Shown: positions 15,845 through 24,910 of the stretch, one piece after another
How the letters are laid out: the number at the start of each line of letters is the position of its first letter
Numbering within the stretch: the stretch's first letter is position 1
NCBI RefSeq assembly: GCF_000613245.1
Contig: NZ_HG964938.1
Span: 859,682 to 923,681, forward strand
Source: Mycobacterium asiaticum DSM 44297
GTDB taxonomy: Bacteria > Actinomycetota > Actinomycetes > Mycobacteriales > Mycobacteriaceae
Length of the DNA: 64,000 nt
Direction of reading: 5' to 3'
Notes under the pieces: model-generated
Told to the model about the DNA's origin: nothing
Database searches by the model: none
The model's input: only the letters and a program-made list of their open reading frames with translations
Translations under genes and position numbers: made by a program

Positions 15845-16852
15845 ATGGGCCGACCCGCACGCACTTATAACCAGAGCCACACGCCCCGGCCACGCGACCG
15901 ACGTCGGCGCGTCAGTATCTATTGGACCTGGAGCTACCCGTGGGAAGCCCAACGGGACCCGGCGGCAATGGAAAACCGATTCTCCACCATCACCGAAGTG
16001 CGGACCGTCGCGTGGCCGGCCTACGAAACACCGGAGTACGGCGCGGCGAATTTCTTGCAAGGGATCGCCGGCACCCTCGAACTGTTCCACCGCTCCACGC
16101 TGGACTTCCAGCAATTAGTCGGCGAACTCACCGGGCACCCCGTTGCAATTTTTCAGCGCGTCGACCAAGCCGGGTACCACCTACCCATCGACGAGCGAAT
16201 ACTCGCCGACACCGACACACTCATGGTGTTCGGGCTCGATCATCTGGCATCCGCTCAGAACGCCGACTCCGCTGAAGCCGAGGCCATCAAGCGCTGGCTG
16301 CAACGCGAAGGCACCTGCCTCGTGCTGGCGCCCCATCACGACGTCGGCTTCACCGACGATCTAGCCCAACGACAGGTCGAATACGAACATCACGGCGACC
16401 GCCTGGTGCCGCGTCAACAACGATTCACCGCGTACACGCGATCGCTCATGGCGGCATTAAACGTGCCGGTGCACAACACTTGGGGCTTGCGGCCCGCCTT
16501 GATCGACGCCACGCGAGACATTGTGCCGCTGAACGGCTTTCGAGATCTCGACGAACTCGGTCTACTGCGGGAGGTGACGACGCTGAATTTTCATCAGCAC
16601 CTCCCGCACTACGAGTTGACTCGGCCGGAGGACGCTTCGCTGCGGGTCCTGGGCCGGCAGCAGATCGACCCGGTGCGGCCGCACCCCTTCACGGCCGCGG
16701 GCAACACCGAATTCAACGCGCTGATCTGGCTCCCGCCCGAAGGCACCCGGGCAGGCGACATCGTGCTGATCGACTCGACCCACTTCACCACGCTGTTCGG
16801 CGGCACCGAAAGCCTGCGCAACCTGTGGCGAAATCTCGCCACCATGCGGTAG
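15845..16852 (+). CDS. Unrecognised protein of the DyP operon
   Basis: 335 residues from ATG at 15845, 11 bases after the DyP stop. The N-terminus is basic and tyrosine/arginine-rich (RPRDRRRRVSIYWTWSYPWE). A central Rossmann-like stretch, LMVFGLDHLASAQNADSAEA with AIKRWLQREGTCLVLAPHHDVG, resembles a class-I amidotransferase-like (ThuA-like) fold in strand/helix order; this is an inference. The C-terminal part repeats the pattern with GTRAGDIVLIDSTHFTTLFG. His-rich HHDVG and HFTTL could bind metal. No signal peptide or membrane segment. Convergent with the PE_PGRS gene, 13 bases apart. Function unknown. Confidence 0.55.
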   Translation: MGRPARTYNQSHTPRPRDRRRRVSIYWTWSYPWEAQRDPAAMENRFSTITEVRTVAWPAYETPEYGAANFLQGIAGTLELFHRSTLDFQQLVGELTGHPVAIFQRVDQAGYHLPIDERILADTDTLMVFGLDHLASAQNADSAEAEAIKRWLQREGTCLVLAPHHDVGFTDDLAQRQVEYEHHGDRLVPRQQRFTAYTRSLMAALNVPVHNTWGLRPALIDATRDIVPLNGFRDLDELGLLREVTTLNFHQHLPHYELTRPEDASLRVLGRQQIDPVRPHPFTAAGNTEFNALIWLPPEGTRAGDIVLIDSTHFTTLFGGTESLRNLWRNLATMR

Positions 16853-16865
16853 CGCGTCTTTTGGG

Positions 16866-18860
16866 TCAGATGAACGGGTTCAGTACCGGCGGGATGATCT
16901 GGTTGCCGGTCACGCCGGTGAAGCGGACAAAGATCTGCGCGGGAATATTGAGGGCCTGGTAGACGCCGGCGCCGAGCCACGACACGGGTAGCTGCAGGAA
17001 GCTGGGCACCGAGTCGACGATGCCTTGGATCGGGGAGTAGACCAGGTACGGAATCGTCGCAGCGACCGTGCGCGAATCCAGGATCAAGTTCGTTGCAATG
17101 TCGGGGTAACCCTGGGCGGCGAAGTCGGCACTCAGCACGCTGAACAAGTTGGTGCCGGTGGCGGGTGGCGGCAATGCAGGGTTGACGTAGGTGCCCGCGA
17201 AGCTGGCATCCGTCAGGGGCGCACCCTGCATGTAGCCCGGCGTCTGCAGGCCGAATTGATCCAGAATCGTCGGCGTCGTATCGACGATCTGCCACGAATT
17301 GTTGATCCAACCGTCGAAGGCGTCGTTGCCGGCCGGATCCCACATGAGGAATGTCGCTGTCTCTAAAGGCGATTGGAAGCCGTGACCGCGGCCGAACTGG
17401 TTAGGGTCGATGTGGCCGTGGTCGGTGACGATGAGGGTGGTCCACTCCTCGCCGTGCGCAAGCTCCCAATCGGCGACTGCTCCCAAAACGCCTGAGCCGC
17501 CTACGGTTTGCTGACCTAGCTGCGCATCCATATTTCGTAGGGCCGCTGTGTACTCGGGGGAGGCGCCGCCGTATGCATGGCCCATTTCGTCGACACCGAC
17601 GAAGTAAGAGAAGATGAGATTGCCCTTGTCGGCGGGCGAGTCCATGATCGCGTTGCGGGTCAACTGGGTGACCTGGGCTTGAGATGCAAACCAGTACGGG
17701 TCATCCGCGGAGTGCCCGACGAAGTGGACGGTGTCGGCAGGGAACGCCCCGGCGCCGGCTATGTCGGTGATCACCGGCCAATTACCGATGACCGTGGTAT
17801 TGATGTTGTCGCCGTAGGTGCCCTCGAGGTGGTTGTACACCGTCGGCCAGTTGTCATAGGTCCACGGGGTGAAGACGTTGTTGGTGACACCCGCCGTCTC
17901 GCTCCACACGCCGGTTTGAATGGTCGTCCACGAGGGGTTGGAGACGCTCGTGTGTCCGACGATTGTTGATGCGGCGGTAGTGCTCTGCAGCATGAACTGG
18001 TGGAAGTTGGGGGTGCCGTCGGGGCCGGAGCCGAGCGCCAGGATTCTGCTCAGGTTCGTGCCGTCCGTGCCGATCAATAGGAAGTTTTCGTCCGGCGCAG
18101 TTGCCAGGAGGGCCGCAAGGGCATTTGCGTCGGACGGCACGAACAGCGTGTTACCCATGCCGAAGCCGCCGGCGCCGTTGGCGCCCGGGGAGCTGAACAG
18201 GGACAGGGCGCGGCCGCCGAGCCCACCGAATCCGTAGGTAATCGTGCCGACACCGCCGGTGCCGCCGGCTCCGCCGTTGCCCCACAGCAGCCCGCCGGTG
18301 CCGCCGTTGCCGCCGATTCCGCGGTTGATACCGCCGGTGCCGCCGATGCCCCCGTTGCCAATCAAACCGGCATTGCCGCCGCGCCCGCCAGCCTGACCCG
18401 CGGCGCCCGAACCACCCATGCCGCCATTGCCCCACAACAGGCCGCCGTCCCCACCGGCTTGACCCGTCCCCGCGACGCCGTTGGCGCCGTCACCGATCAG
18501 CGGACGCCCCAACAACAGGTTCGTCGGGGCATTGATAGCACCCAGAATTTGGTCGGCGACAGGCTGCAGCGCGCCGAGGTTGGCCGTTTCAGCGGCCGCG
18601 TACGCCCCACTGGCGGCTCTGAGCGCCTGGGCGAATTGCTCCTGAAGTCCGGCCACCTGCGCGCTGAGCGTCTGATATTCCTGCGCGTAGCCGGAGAACA
18701 GCGATGCGATCGCCGTCGACACTTCGTCACTCGCGGCGGCCATCAGCGTGCTCGTCGGCGCCAAGGCCGCCAGGTTCGCCGCTTTCGTCCAGTTGGCTAT
18801 GCCTGCGGCCTGCGTCGCTGCCGCTGTCATCACGTCCGGGGTAGCGATCAGGTACGGCAT
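16866..18860 (-). CDS. PE_PGRS protein with C-terminal phosphodiesterase/alkaline-phosphatase domain
   Basis: 664 residues from ATG at 18860, which has AGGAGG upstream. Residues 1-95 are a PE domain starting MPYLIATPDVM, with the type VII secretion motif YxxxE at 87-91 (YAAAE). GRPLI at 118-122 and a short Gly/Asn-rich PGRS region run to about 235. The rest is an alkaline-phosphatase-superfamily domain: D266 (GTDG), Thr304 in HTSVSNPSW as likely nucleophile, D424/H428 (VDEMGH), D480/H481 (TDHGH) and H493 (GRGHGF). These fit the metal ligands of nucleotide pyrophosphatase/phosphodiesterases. Predicted to be exported by ESX-5 and to act at or outside the cell surface; substrate unknown. Most PE_PGRS proteins lack a recognisable enzyme domain. 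Confidence 0.87.
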   Translation of the reverse strand: MPYLIATPDVMTAAATQAAGIANWTKAANLAALAPTSTLMAAASDEVSTAIASLFSGYAQEYQTLSAQVAGLQEQFAQALRAASGAYAAAETANLGALQPVADQILGAINAPTNLLLGRPLIGDGANGVAGTGQAGGDGGLLWGNGGMGGSGAAGQAGGRGGNAGLIGNGGIGGTGGINRGIGGNGGTGGLLWGNGGAGGTGGVGTITYGFGGLGGRALSLFSSPGANGAGGFGMGNTLFVPSDANALAALLATAPDENFLLIGTDGTNLSRILALGSGPDGTPNFHQFMLQSTTAASTIVGHTSVSNPSWTTIQTGVWSETAGVTNNVFTPWTYDNWPTVYNHLEGTYGDNINTTVIGNWPVITDIAGAGAFPADTVHFVGHSADDPYWFASQAQVTQLTRNAIMDSPADKGNLIFSYFVGVDEMGHAYGGASPEYTAALRNMDAQLGQQTVGGSGVLGAVADWELAHGEEWTTLIVTDHGHIDPNQFGRGHGFQSPLETATFLMWDPAGNDAFDGWINNSWQIVDTTPTILDQFGLQTPGYMQGAPLTDASFAGTYVNPALPPPATGTNLFSVLSADFAAQGYPDIATNLILDSRTVAATIPYLVYSPIQGIVDSVPSFLQLPVSWLGAGVYQALNIPAQIFVRFTGVTGNQIIPPVLNPFI

Positions 18861-18950
18861 CGTGGTCCTCCTGCCTGGCAACTTCGCCAACGGACGATGT
18901 GACGTTGCCCATAATGGCACGATTCCCGGCGCTTGTGATCGAGAAAAAAT

Positions 18951-19031
18951 ATGAGTACGAATGATTTTGGAGTGTTTGCTCCCGTCCAGCCCAGCGGCAT
19001 CCGAATCATCGACGGGGCCGACGCCAGCTAA
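18951..19031 (+). CDS. Possible 26-residue micro-ORF
   Basis: ATG at 18951 to TAA at 19031, encoding MSTNDFGVFAPVQPSGIRII then DGADAS. It is divergent from the PE_PGRS gene. The second half has G/C-rich third positions, as real genes do here, but there is no good ribosome binding site. It may be a chance frame or a gene remnant. Confidence 0.2.
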   Translation: MSTNDFGVFAPVQPSGIRIIDGADAS

Positions 19032-19083
19032 CCCGCGACGGCGCCGGGACCACCAACCCGCAACGTCTTCTACTGGCCGGCAG

Positions 19084-19116
19084 AAGAAAAAGCCCGAACC
19101 CTAAACGAGGGTCCGG
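19084..19116 (-). terminator. Rho-independent terminator of tRNA-Pro
   Basis: On the minus strand CCGGACCCT-CGTTT-AGGGTTCGG forms a 9-bp stem (one G-U) followed by GCTTTTTCTTCT. It lies 28 bases past the 3' end of the tRNA gene. The wobble pair is only acceptable on the minus strand, which fixes the direction. Confidence 0.85.
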
Positions 19117-19143
19117 ACTGTTCCGATGTCGCTCATCACAGAG

Positions 19144-19217
<74 letters not shown>

Positions 19218-19278
19218 CATGAAGCCTCGACAGCCTATCGCACCGCGGCTGCGACCTCCCAAACGGCAGGTCGGTGCC

Positions 19279-20394
19279 TCAGTTCCACCGGCAGCTCCGC
19301 TCAAATTCGACCAGGGCCTGGGCGGGCCCGCTCGGATCCAATCCCTGCGCGGCCACCCACTCGTCGTTGAAGTACGTGTCCGAATAGCGGTCGCCGCTGT
19401 CGGCCAGCAAGGTGACCACCGAACCATTGCGGCCTTCGGCGACCATCTCGGCCAGCAGTCCAAAGGCGCCCCACAGGTTGGTGCCTGTCGAGGGACCCAC
19501 CCGGCGCCCTAACACGGCACTCACGTGACGCGAAGCCGCGATCGACGCCGCGTCGGGCACCGAAACCATCCGGTCGACCACCGAGGGCAGAAACGACGGC
19601 TCTACCCGCGGCCTGCCGATGCCCTCGATCCGCGACGACGCACCCGTCGTGACGTCTGGCCGGCTGTCGGCGTAGGCGGGGAAGAATGCGGACTTTTCCG
19701 GGTCGACGACGCACAACCGGGTAGCGTGCCGTCGGTACCGGATGTAGCGGCCAATCGTCGCGCTGGTGCCCCCGGTGCCGGCGCCCACCACGATCCAGCT
19801 GGGTATCGGGTGCGATTCCTCGGCCATCTGCTGATAGATGGACTCCGCGATGTTGTTGTTGCCTCGCCAATCCGTGGCGCGCTCGGCGTTGGTGAACTGA
19901 TCCAGGTAGTGGCCGCCCGTCTCGGCGGCAACCCGTGCCGCCTCGGCGTAGACCTCGCTGGACTTCTCGACGAAATGGCAACGGCCGCCGTGTGATTCGA
20001 TCAACGCGATCTTGGCCGCGCTGGTGGCTTCGGGCATCACGGCAACGAACGGCAACCCCAGCAATGCGGCGAAATACGCTTCGGACACCGCCGTGGAACC
20101 CGACGAGGCCTCGACCACGGTGGTTCCCTCATCGATCCATCCGTTGCACAGCGCGTACAGAAACAGCGACCGGGCCAGCCGGTGCTTGAGGCTTCCGGTG
20201 ATGTGCGTCGTCTCGTCTTTGAGGTAGAGCGCCACCTGGGCGCCGGGGCCCTCAGCCGACCAGGCCGACGGCAGGGGATAGCGCAGTAGATGAGTGTCGG
20301 CGCTGCGGCGTGCATCGGCTTCGATCAGCCGGATGGCGTTGTCGGCCCAGGCACGGGGCTGACTGCGGACCGCAATGCGGGTCCGCTCTGTCAA
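19279..20394 (-). CDS. cds1: PLP-dependent L-cysteine desulfhydrase (Cds1-like)
   Basis: 371 residues; fold-type II PLP enzyme of the cysteine synthase family. DETTHITGSLKHRLA carries the PLP-binding Lys (SLKHR), followed by EASSGSTAVSEAYFAALLG (Asn/Ser loop) and VVGAGTGGTSATIGRYIRYR, the phosphate-binding Gly-rich loop. It corresponds to Mtb Rv3684, shown to release H2S from cysteine (Cds1), a source of redox buffering and respiration control. TTG start at 20394 overlaps the stop of the metallophosphoesterase gene by 4 bases, so the pair is coupled. The N-terminus RSQPRAWADNAIRLIEADAR matches the family start. Confidence 0.9.
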   Translation of the reverse strand: MTERTRIAVRSQPRAWADNAIRLIEADARRSADTHLLRYPLPSAWSAEGPGAQVALYLKDETTHITGSLKHRLARSLFLYALCNGWIDEGTTVVEASSGSTAVSEAYFAALLGLPFVAVMPEATSAAKIALIESHGGRCHFVEKSSEVYAEAARVAAETGGHYLDQFTNAERATDWRGNNNIAESIYQQMAEESHPIPSWIVVGAGTGGTSATIGRYIRYRRHATRLCVVDPEKSAFFPAYADSRPDVTTGASSRIEGIGRPRVEPSFLPSVVDRMVSVPDAASIAASRHVSAVLGRRVGPSTGTNLWGAFGLLAEMVAEGRNGSVVTLLADSGDRYSDTYFNDEWVAAQGLDPSGPAQALVEFERSCRWN

Positions 20395-21350
20395 CGCACC
20401 GAAACGGTTGGCTGCGAGCGACCGAGGTTGCTGGTCGCGTCCCGGTCACCCATCGGGGTGGCGATCAGGGTCAGCAGGGTGGCTTCGGGCCGGCAGCAGA
20501 ACCGCACCGGCGCGAACGGCGAGGTCCCGATGCCCGCCGAGACGTGCAGGAGTGTGTTCGCGCCCCACCGGGACGTTCCCTTGGCCCGGGAGCGGTCCAG
20601 ACCGCAGTTGGTCACGATGGCTCCATAGAACGGCAGGCACAGCTGGCCACCGTGAGTGTGTCCGGCCATCACCAGTTGGTAGCCGTCGGCGGCGAAGCGG
20701 TCCAGAACCCGCGGTTCGGGCGAGTGCGTCAGGCCCAGCCGCAGGTTGGCCGCCGGACTGGCCGGCCCGGCGATGGTGTCGTAGCGGTCCCGGTCGATAT
20801 GGGGATCATCGACTCCCGCGGCGGCGATGTGCAGACCGGCAACCTCGAATTCGCGGCGGGTGTGGGTCATGTCCAGCCAGCCACGTTCGGTGAAGGCCGC
20901 ACGCAGGTCCTGCCAGGGCAACGGTTCGCCGCGCACCCGGTGACCCGGGTTGCTCAAGTAGTTGAGCGGGTTCTTGGGGCGAGGACCGAAGTAGTCGTTG
21001 CTGCCGAAGACGAAAACCCCGGGCCGGGAGAGCAGGTCGCCCAGCGACTGGACCACGGCCGGCACAGCCTTGGGGTGGGCCAGGTTGTCGCCGGTGTTGA
21101 CCACGAGATCGGGGTCCCAGCTGGCCAGCTCACGCAACCAGGCCTGCTTGCGCCGCTGGTTGGGCGTCATGTGCAGGTCACTGATGTGCAGCACCCGCAG
21201 AGGTGTGGAACCCGGACTCAGGACGGGAATCGTCACCTCGCGCAGCACGAACGCGTTCCGCTCCACTAGCGCGGCATAACCCACCCCCGCGACCGCCGAG
21301 CCCAGGGCGGCGGCGCCGGTTCGTAGCAACACGGGCAACACTTCAGGCAT
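20391..21350 (-). CDS. Metallophosphoesterase (Rv3683-like)
   Basis: 319 residues. An N-terminal hydrophobic segment (about 7-28) suggests membrane anchoring or export. The calcineurin-like dimetal site is complete: DLH (HISDLHM), GDN (VNTGDNLAHP), SNDY in place of GNHD, H (LTHSPEP) and GHTHGGQ. The SND variant of the GNHD motif is notable and common in this subfamily. Together with Rv3682 and Rv3684 it forms the Mtb ponA2-Rv3683-Rv3684 series, conserved here. Substrate is unknown; related YkuE-type enzymes act on phospholipids or UDP-sugar lipids. Confidence 0.88.
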   Translation of the reverse strand: MPEVLPVLLRTGAAALGSAVAGVGYAALVERNAFVLREVTIPVLSPGSTPLRVLHISDLHMTPNQRRKQAWLRELASWDPDLVVNTGDNLAHPKAVPAVVQSLGDLLSRPGVFVFGSNDYFGPRPKNPLNYLSNPGHRVRGEPLPWQDLRAAFTERGWLDMTHTRREFEVAGLHIAAAGVDDPHIDRDRYDTIAGPASPAANLRLGLTHSPEPRVLDRFAADGYQLVMAGHTHGGQLCLPFYGAIVTNCGLDRSRAKGTSRWGANTLLHVSAGIGTSPFAPVRFCCRPEATLLTLIATPMGDRDATSNLGRSQPTVSVR

Positions 21351-21407
21351 GACGGCAAGTTTACTGCCGGTATGTCGCTTGACGCGCGTGTCTGGCGCGA
21401 ACCACGC

Positions 21408-23852
21408 CTATGGCGGCGGCGGCGCCCCTCCCGGTGGCGGTGGAGGTGGAGGTGCCAGCAGCGGAATCGTGATCGGCGGCAGCCCAGGTATCTCGACCAC
21501 CTGGGATCCGACGACCTCCGGCGGCAACCCACCGTCCGGCGGTGGCGGAGGTGGTGGCGGGATGCCATTACTGATTTGGATGGTCACGATCGACCCTGGG
21601 ATCGTCTGCCCGGTGGGCGAAGTTCCGACCACCTCGCCGTACTTGGCAGAGCTGTTGACCGAGTTGGGCTGGTCGGCGACCTGGAACCCGGCGTCGCGCA
21701 GGCGCTGTCGGGCTTGGTCGACGTCGAGGCCGGCCACACTGGGCACCCGCCCGGCGGGCGAGCCGTCTACGTAGCGTGGATCGGTGGGCGGCAGGTGCAC
21801 CTCGCCGAAATTGTTCGCGATCGGCTGTAGCGCGGTGAACCAGGTGCGGGCGGGCTCGTTACCGCCGTAGAGGTCGCCGCTGCCGCAGTGCCGAAGCGGA
21901 CCCGAACACAGGTCGGTCGGGGACGGCGAGTCGTCGTAGATGTAGTTGGCCGCGGCGTAGCGGTTGGTGAAGCCCACGAAACCGGAGGAGCGGTGCGCTT
22001 CGGTGGTACCGGTCTTGCCGGACATCGGCAGGTTCCAGCCTGCCGCCCCGGCCGAACCCGCCGCCGTGCCGCTGCCCACGGCGTCCTTGCTCATCGCGTT
22101 GGCGAGGGTGTTGGCCAGCCCTTCGGGTACTACCTGCTCGCAGGTCTCGGTGGTGACCGAGACCTCGTTGCCGTTGCGGTCGATGAGCTTGTCGATCGGA
22201 TTCGGCGGGCACCACATGCCGCCAGAGGCGAGCGTGGCCGCCACATTGGACAGCTCCAGCGCGTTGACCTCGATCGGCCCCAGCGTGAACGAGCCGATGT
22301 TCTGCCGCTTGACGAAGTCGGCCAGGCTCTCGTTGCTGTCCGGGTTGTAGTCCCGGGCGGTGCCAGGGTTCGCGTAGGAGCGCAGACCGAGCTTGATGGC
22401 CATGTCGACCGCGCGGGACACGCCGATTTGCGAGATCAGCTTGGCGAATGCGGTGTTGGGTGAGGTGGCCAGTGCGTCGGTCACGTTCATCGACCCGCGA
22501 TAGTTCCCGGCGTTGACGACGCACCAGGTGTCCTTCGGGCAGCCTTTCGCCCCGCCACTGCCGAGGCCCTTGGCCTGGAAGCGGGGCGGCACGTCCAGGT
22601 TGGCGTTGATCCCCATGCCCATGTCCATGGCGGCGGCGGTGGTGAAGAGCTTGAAGATCGACCCGGCGCCATCGCCGACCAGGGAGAACGGTTGCGGACG
22701 CATGGTCTCGCCGGCCTCGGTGTCCAGCCCGTATTTACGGTTGCTGGCCATCGCCACCACTTTGTGAGACGTCTTACCCGGCAGGATCACGCTCATCACG
22801 CTCGAGATGCCGGACAGCGTCGGGGGAGCGAACTTGTCGATGGCCGCCTTCACCGGAATCTGCACGTCGGGGTCCAGCGTGGTGCGGATCAAGTAGCCAC
22901 CCCTGGCCACCTGTTCCTTACTTATACCGGCGCGCGAGAGGTATTCCTGGACGTAGTCACAGAAGAACGCCCGGTCGCCGGCGGCGATGCAGCCGCGAGG
23001 TAACTCGTTGGGCTGCGGCAGGATGCCGAGCGGCTGGGCCTTGGCCGCCCGCAGCGCTTCCGCCTCGGCCGGGATGTTCTCGATCATGGTGTCCAGCACC
23101 AGATTTCGCCGGGCCAGCGCACCTTCGGGGTTGGTGTAGGGGTTCAGTGCGCTGGTCGACTGCACCATGCCGGCCAGTAGCGCCGCCTGCTGCCAGTTCA
23201 GGTCGATCGCGTTCACGCCGAAATAGGTTTGCGCTGCGTCCTGCACCCCGAATGAGTTATTCCCGAACGACACCAGGTTCAGGTAGCGGGTCAGAATCTC
23301 TGGCTTGGTGAAGGTCTTGTCCAACGTGAGGGCCATGCGGATCTCGCGCAGCTTGCGTGCCGGAGTGGTTTCCACAGCCGCGCGCTTCTCCGCGTCGGTC
23401 TGGGCGGTGACGAGCAGCTGGTAGTTCTTGACATACTGCTGTTCGATGGTCGAGCCGCCGCGGGTGTCGACGTCACCCGAGGCGTAACCGGCCAAGCCGG
23501 TCAATGTGCCCTTCCAGTCCACGCCGTTGTGATCGGCGAACCGCTTGTCCTCGATGGAGACGATCGCCAGCTTCATCGTGTTGGCGATCTTGTCGGAGGG
23601 AACCTCGAAGCGGCGCTGAGAATAAAGCCATGCGATGGTATTGCCCTTCGCGTCGACCATCGTCGACACCGCGGGGACTTGGCCCTCCAGCAGCTGCGCC
23701 GAGCCGTTGGCCACAACCTCCGAGGCGCGGTTGGACATGAGTCCGATGCCGCCGGCGAAGGGGAACATCAACGCAGTGGCCACGACGCTGGCCAGCAAGC
23801 AAAAGCCGGCCAACTTCAACAGCGTGATTGCGACCGGGGGACGCTCGGACAT
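21408..23852 (-). CDS. ponA2: Bifunctional penicillin-binding protein PonA2
   Basis: 814 residues (Mtb PonA2 is about 810). One membrane anchor at about 10-36. The glycosyltransferase (GT51) domain has catalytic Glu101 in SIEDKRF, then RGGSTIEQQYVKN and the family RKLREIRMA segment. The transpeptidase domain has SIFK (398-401, Ser398 nucleophile), SPN (464-466) and KTG (613-615). A PASTA domain spans about 701-762, followed by a Pro-rich tail (777-814). It polymerises and cross-links peptidoglycan outside the membrane; in Mtb it matters for stationary-phase survival and stress. Divergent from whiB4, as in Mtb. Confidence 0.96.
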   Translation of the reverse strand: MSERPPVAITLLKLAGFCLLASVVATALMFPFAGGIGLMSNRASEVVANGSAQLLEGQVPAVSTMVDAKGNTIAWLYSQRRFEVPSDKIANTMKLAIVSIEDKRFADHNGVDWKGTLTGLAGYASGDVDTRGGSTIEQQYVKNYQLLVTAQTDAEKRAAVETTPARKLREIRMALTLDKTFTKPEILTRYLNLVSFGNNSFGVQDAAQTYFGVNAIDLNWQQAALLAGMVQSTSALNPYTNPEGALARRNLVLDTMIENIPAEAEALRAAKAQPLGILPQPNELPRGCIAAGDRAFFCDYVQEYLSRAGISKEQVARGGYLIRTTLDPDVQIPVKAAIDKFAPPTLSGISSVMSVILPGKTSHKVVAMASNRKYGLDTEAGETMRPQPFSLVGDGAGSIFKLFTTAAAMDMGMGINANLDVPPRFQAKGLGSGGAKGCPKDTWCVVNAGNYRGSMNVTDALATSPNTAFAKLISQIGVSRAVDMAIKLGLRSYANPGTARDYNPDSNESLADFVKRQNIGSFTLGPIEVNALELSNVAATLASGGMWCPPNPIDKLIDRNGNEVSVTTETCEQVVPEGLANTLANAMSKDAVGSGTAAGSAGAAGWNLPMSGKTGTTEAHRSSGFVGFTNRYAAANYIYDDSPSPTDLCSGPLRHCGSGDLYGGNEPARTWFTALQPIANNFGEVHLPPTDPRYVDGSPAGRVPSVAGLDVDQARQRLRDAGFQVADQPNSVNSSAKYGEVVGTSPTGQTIPGSIVTIQISNGIPPPPPPPPDGGLPPEVVGSQVVEIPGLPPITIPLLAPPPPPPPGGAPPPP

Positions 23853-24211
23853 GCGTACTACAGTAGCGACCCCTTCTGACGGTGCCGCGCCGCGCGGGTG
23901 GGAAAAAATTCTTTAGCAGGTGTCGTACTATTCCGCTACCCCTGTTTGGGGCTAAACTTACGGCGACGTCACTGGTCAGAGCCCCAAAATGGGACAGGCA
24001 GAGTCTGTTTTCCCCGGCCGCCCGGTGCGAGACGGGACGATCGTCCCAGAAAAAGCGTTATCGGACTGTTGCGCAATTGCCACCTGACCACCTAACTTAT
24101 ATCTGCAGTGAGATTCAGGTAACACCGATGCGCGCAGTGTGGGCCAAATCGCTTATCGGCTGGAACCGGGTTTGGCGGTCGCGACAGCGGCCGGGAGGAA
24201 GGGAACAGCTC
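23853..24211. other. ponA2-whiB4 divergent intergenic region
   Basis: 359 bases without a gene. Likely holds both promoters. A candidate whiB4 -10 (TAACTT, in CACCTAACTTATATC near 24090) follows TTGCGC about 18 bases upstream. A 6-bp inverted pair ACCTGA/TCAGGT about 28 bases apart lies in the same stretch. No tRNA or riboswitch is seen. Confidence 0.45.
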
Positions 24212-24562
24212 GTGTCAGGAACACGTCCGGGCGCACGGAGGACCAACCTCACGTCCACGGGTAACCTTCTCCGCAGCGTCGAGGCTGAGGAGCGCATCAC
24301 CTGGGTGTCGCAGGCTCTCTGCCGGGCAACCGATCCCGACGAACTCTTCGTACGTGGCGCCGCCCAGCGCAAGGCCGCCGTGATCTGCCGTCACTGCCCG
24401 GTAATGCAGGAATGTGCCGCGGACGCCCTGGACAACAAGGTGGAGTTCGGCGTGTGGGGCGGCATGACGGAGCGCCAGCGTCGTGCACTGCTCAAGCAGC
24501 ACCCCGAGGTGGTTTCCTGGTCGGACTACCTGGACAAGCGCAAGCGCCGCAACATCATCTGA
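24212..24562 (+). CDS. whiB4: WhiB4 iron-sulfur redox regulator
   Basis: 116 residues from GTG at 24212, with GGGAGGAAGGGA upstream. The four [4Fe-4S] cysteines are C37, C59, C62 and C68, at exactly the Mtb WhiB4 positions. GVWGGMTERQRR, the Wbl Gly-rich turn, precedes a basic DNA-binding tail (DKRKRRNII). In Mtb WhiB4 (Rv3681c) senses oxygen and NO, and its apo form binds and condenses DNA; it influences antioxidant genes and beta-lactam tolerance. Divergent from ponA2. A GC-rich hairpin follows the stop. The longer upstream open frame is ignored because the Mtb start aligns with the chosen GTG. Confidence 0.97.
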   Translation: MSGTRPGARRTNLTSTGNLLRSVEAEERITWVSQALCRATDPDELFVRGAAQRKAAVICRHCPVMQECAADALDNKVEFGVWGGMTERQRRALLKQHPEVVSWSDYLDKRKRRNII

Positions 24563-24574
24563 ACCCTCTCAGGA

Positions 24575-24599
24575 CGCCCCTGCCGAGTCGGCGGGGGCG
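24575..24599 (+). terminator. Terminator-like hairpin after whiB4
   Basis: CGCCCCTGCC...GGCGGGGGCG: about ten base pairs with one G-U, 12 bases past the whiB4 stop. The following sequence, GTCGCTTGTCATT, is only weakly T-rich. Confidence 0.6.
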
Positions 24600-24621
24600 G
24601 TCGCTTGTCATTGCGACTGTG

Positions 24622-24755
24622 TTACAAGTTAGCTTGTCGCACCATCAGAGATAAGCCGTTGTCCCAGCTCAGGGCAGCTTTTCCGGTCGTCGGACAGCTG
24701 TCCGGATCGAGTGGCCGTTAGATCGGCGTCGAATAACGCCTCGTGCTGACGGCAT
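24622..24755. repeat. Copy 1 of a diverged intergenic repeat
   Basis: Begins TTACAAGTTAGCT, has CCCAGCTCAGGGC 41 bases in and CGTCGAATAACGCC 105 bases in. All three blocks recur at the same offsets in the copy at 24911. It lies in the convergent gap downstream of whiB4 and of the ATPase gene. The 500-base gap contains no credible gene. Confidence 0.6.
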
Positions 24756-24910
24756 CGTCGCTGGTGGAAGCCCGAACACCGGCCGTACCGGTCGCGCATT
24801 CTCGGCGGCGAAGCCGGTGGCGTCGGCGATGAAGCGATTCAGGCGAGGTTCGCCGGTAGGACGAGGCAACCGGGCACGCCGCCACTGGACGGTATATCAT
24901 TACTTTTTTA

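Noticed and set aside
18130..18490. Short-period direct repeats resembling a CRISPR array
   Set aside because: They encode the Gly-Gly-Asn/Ala repeats of the PGRS region in one frame, have no constant spacers, and no cas gene is near.
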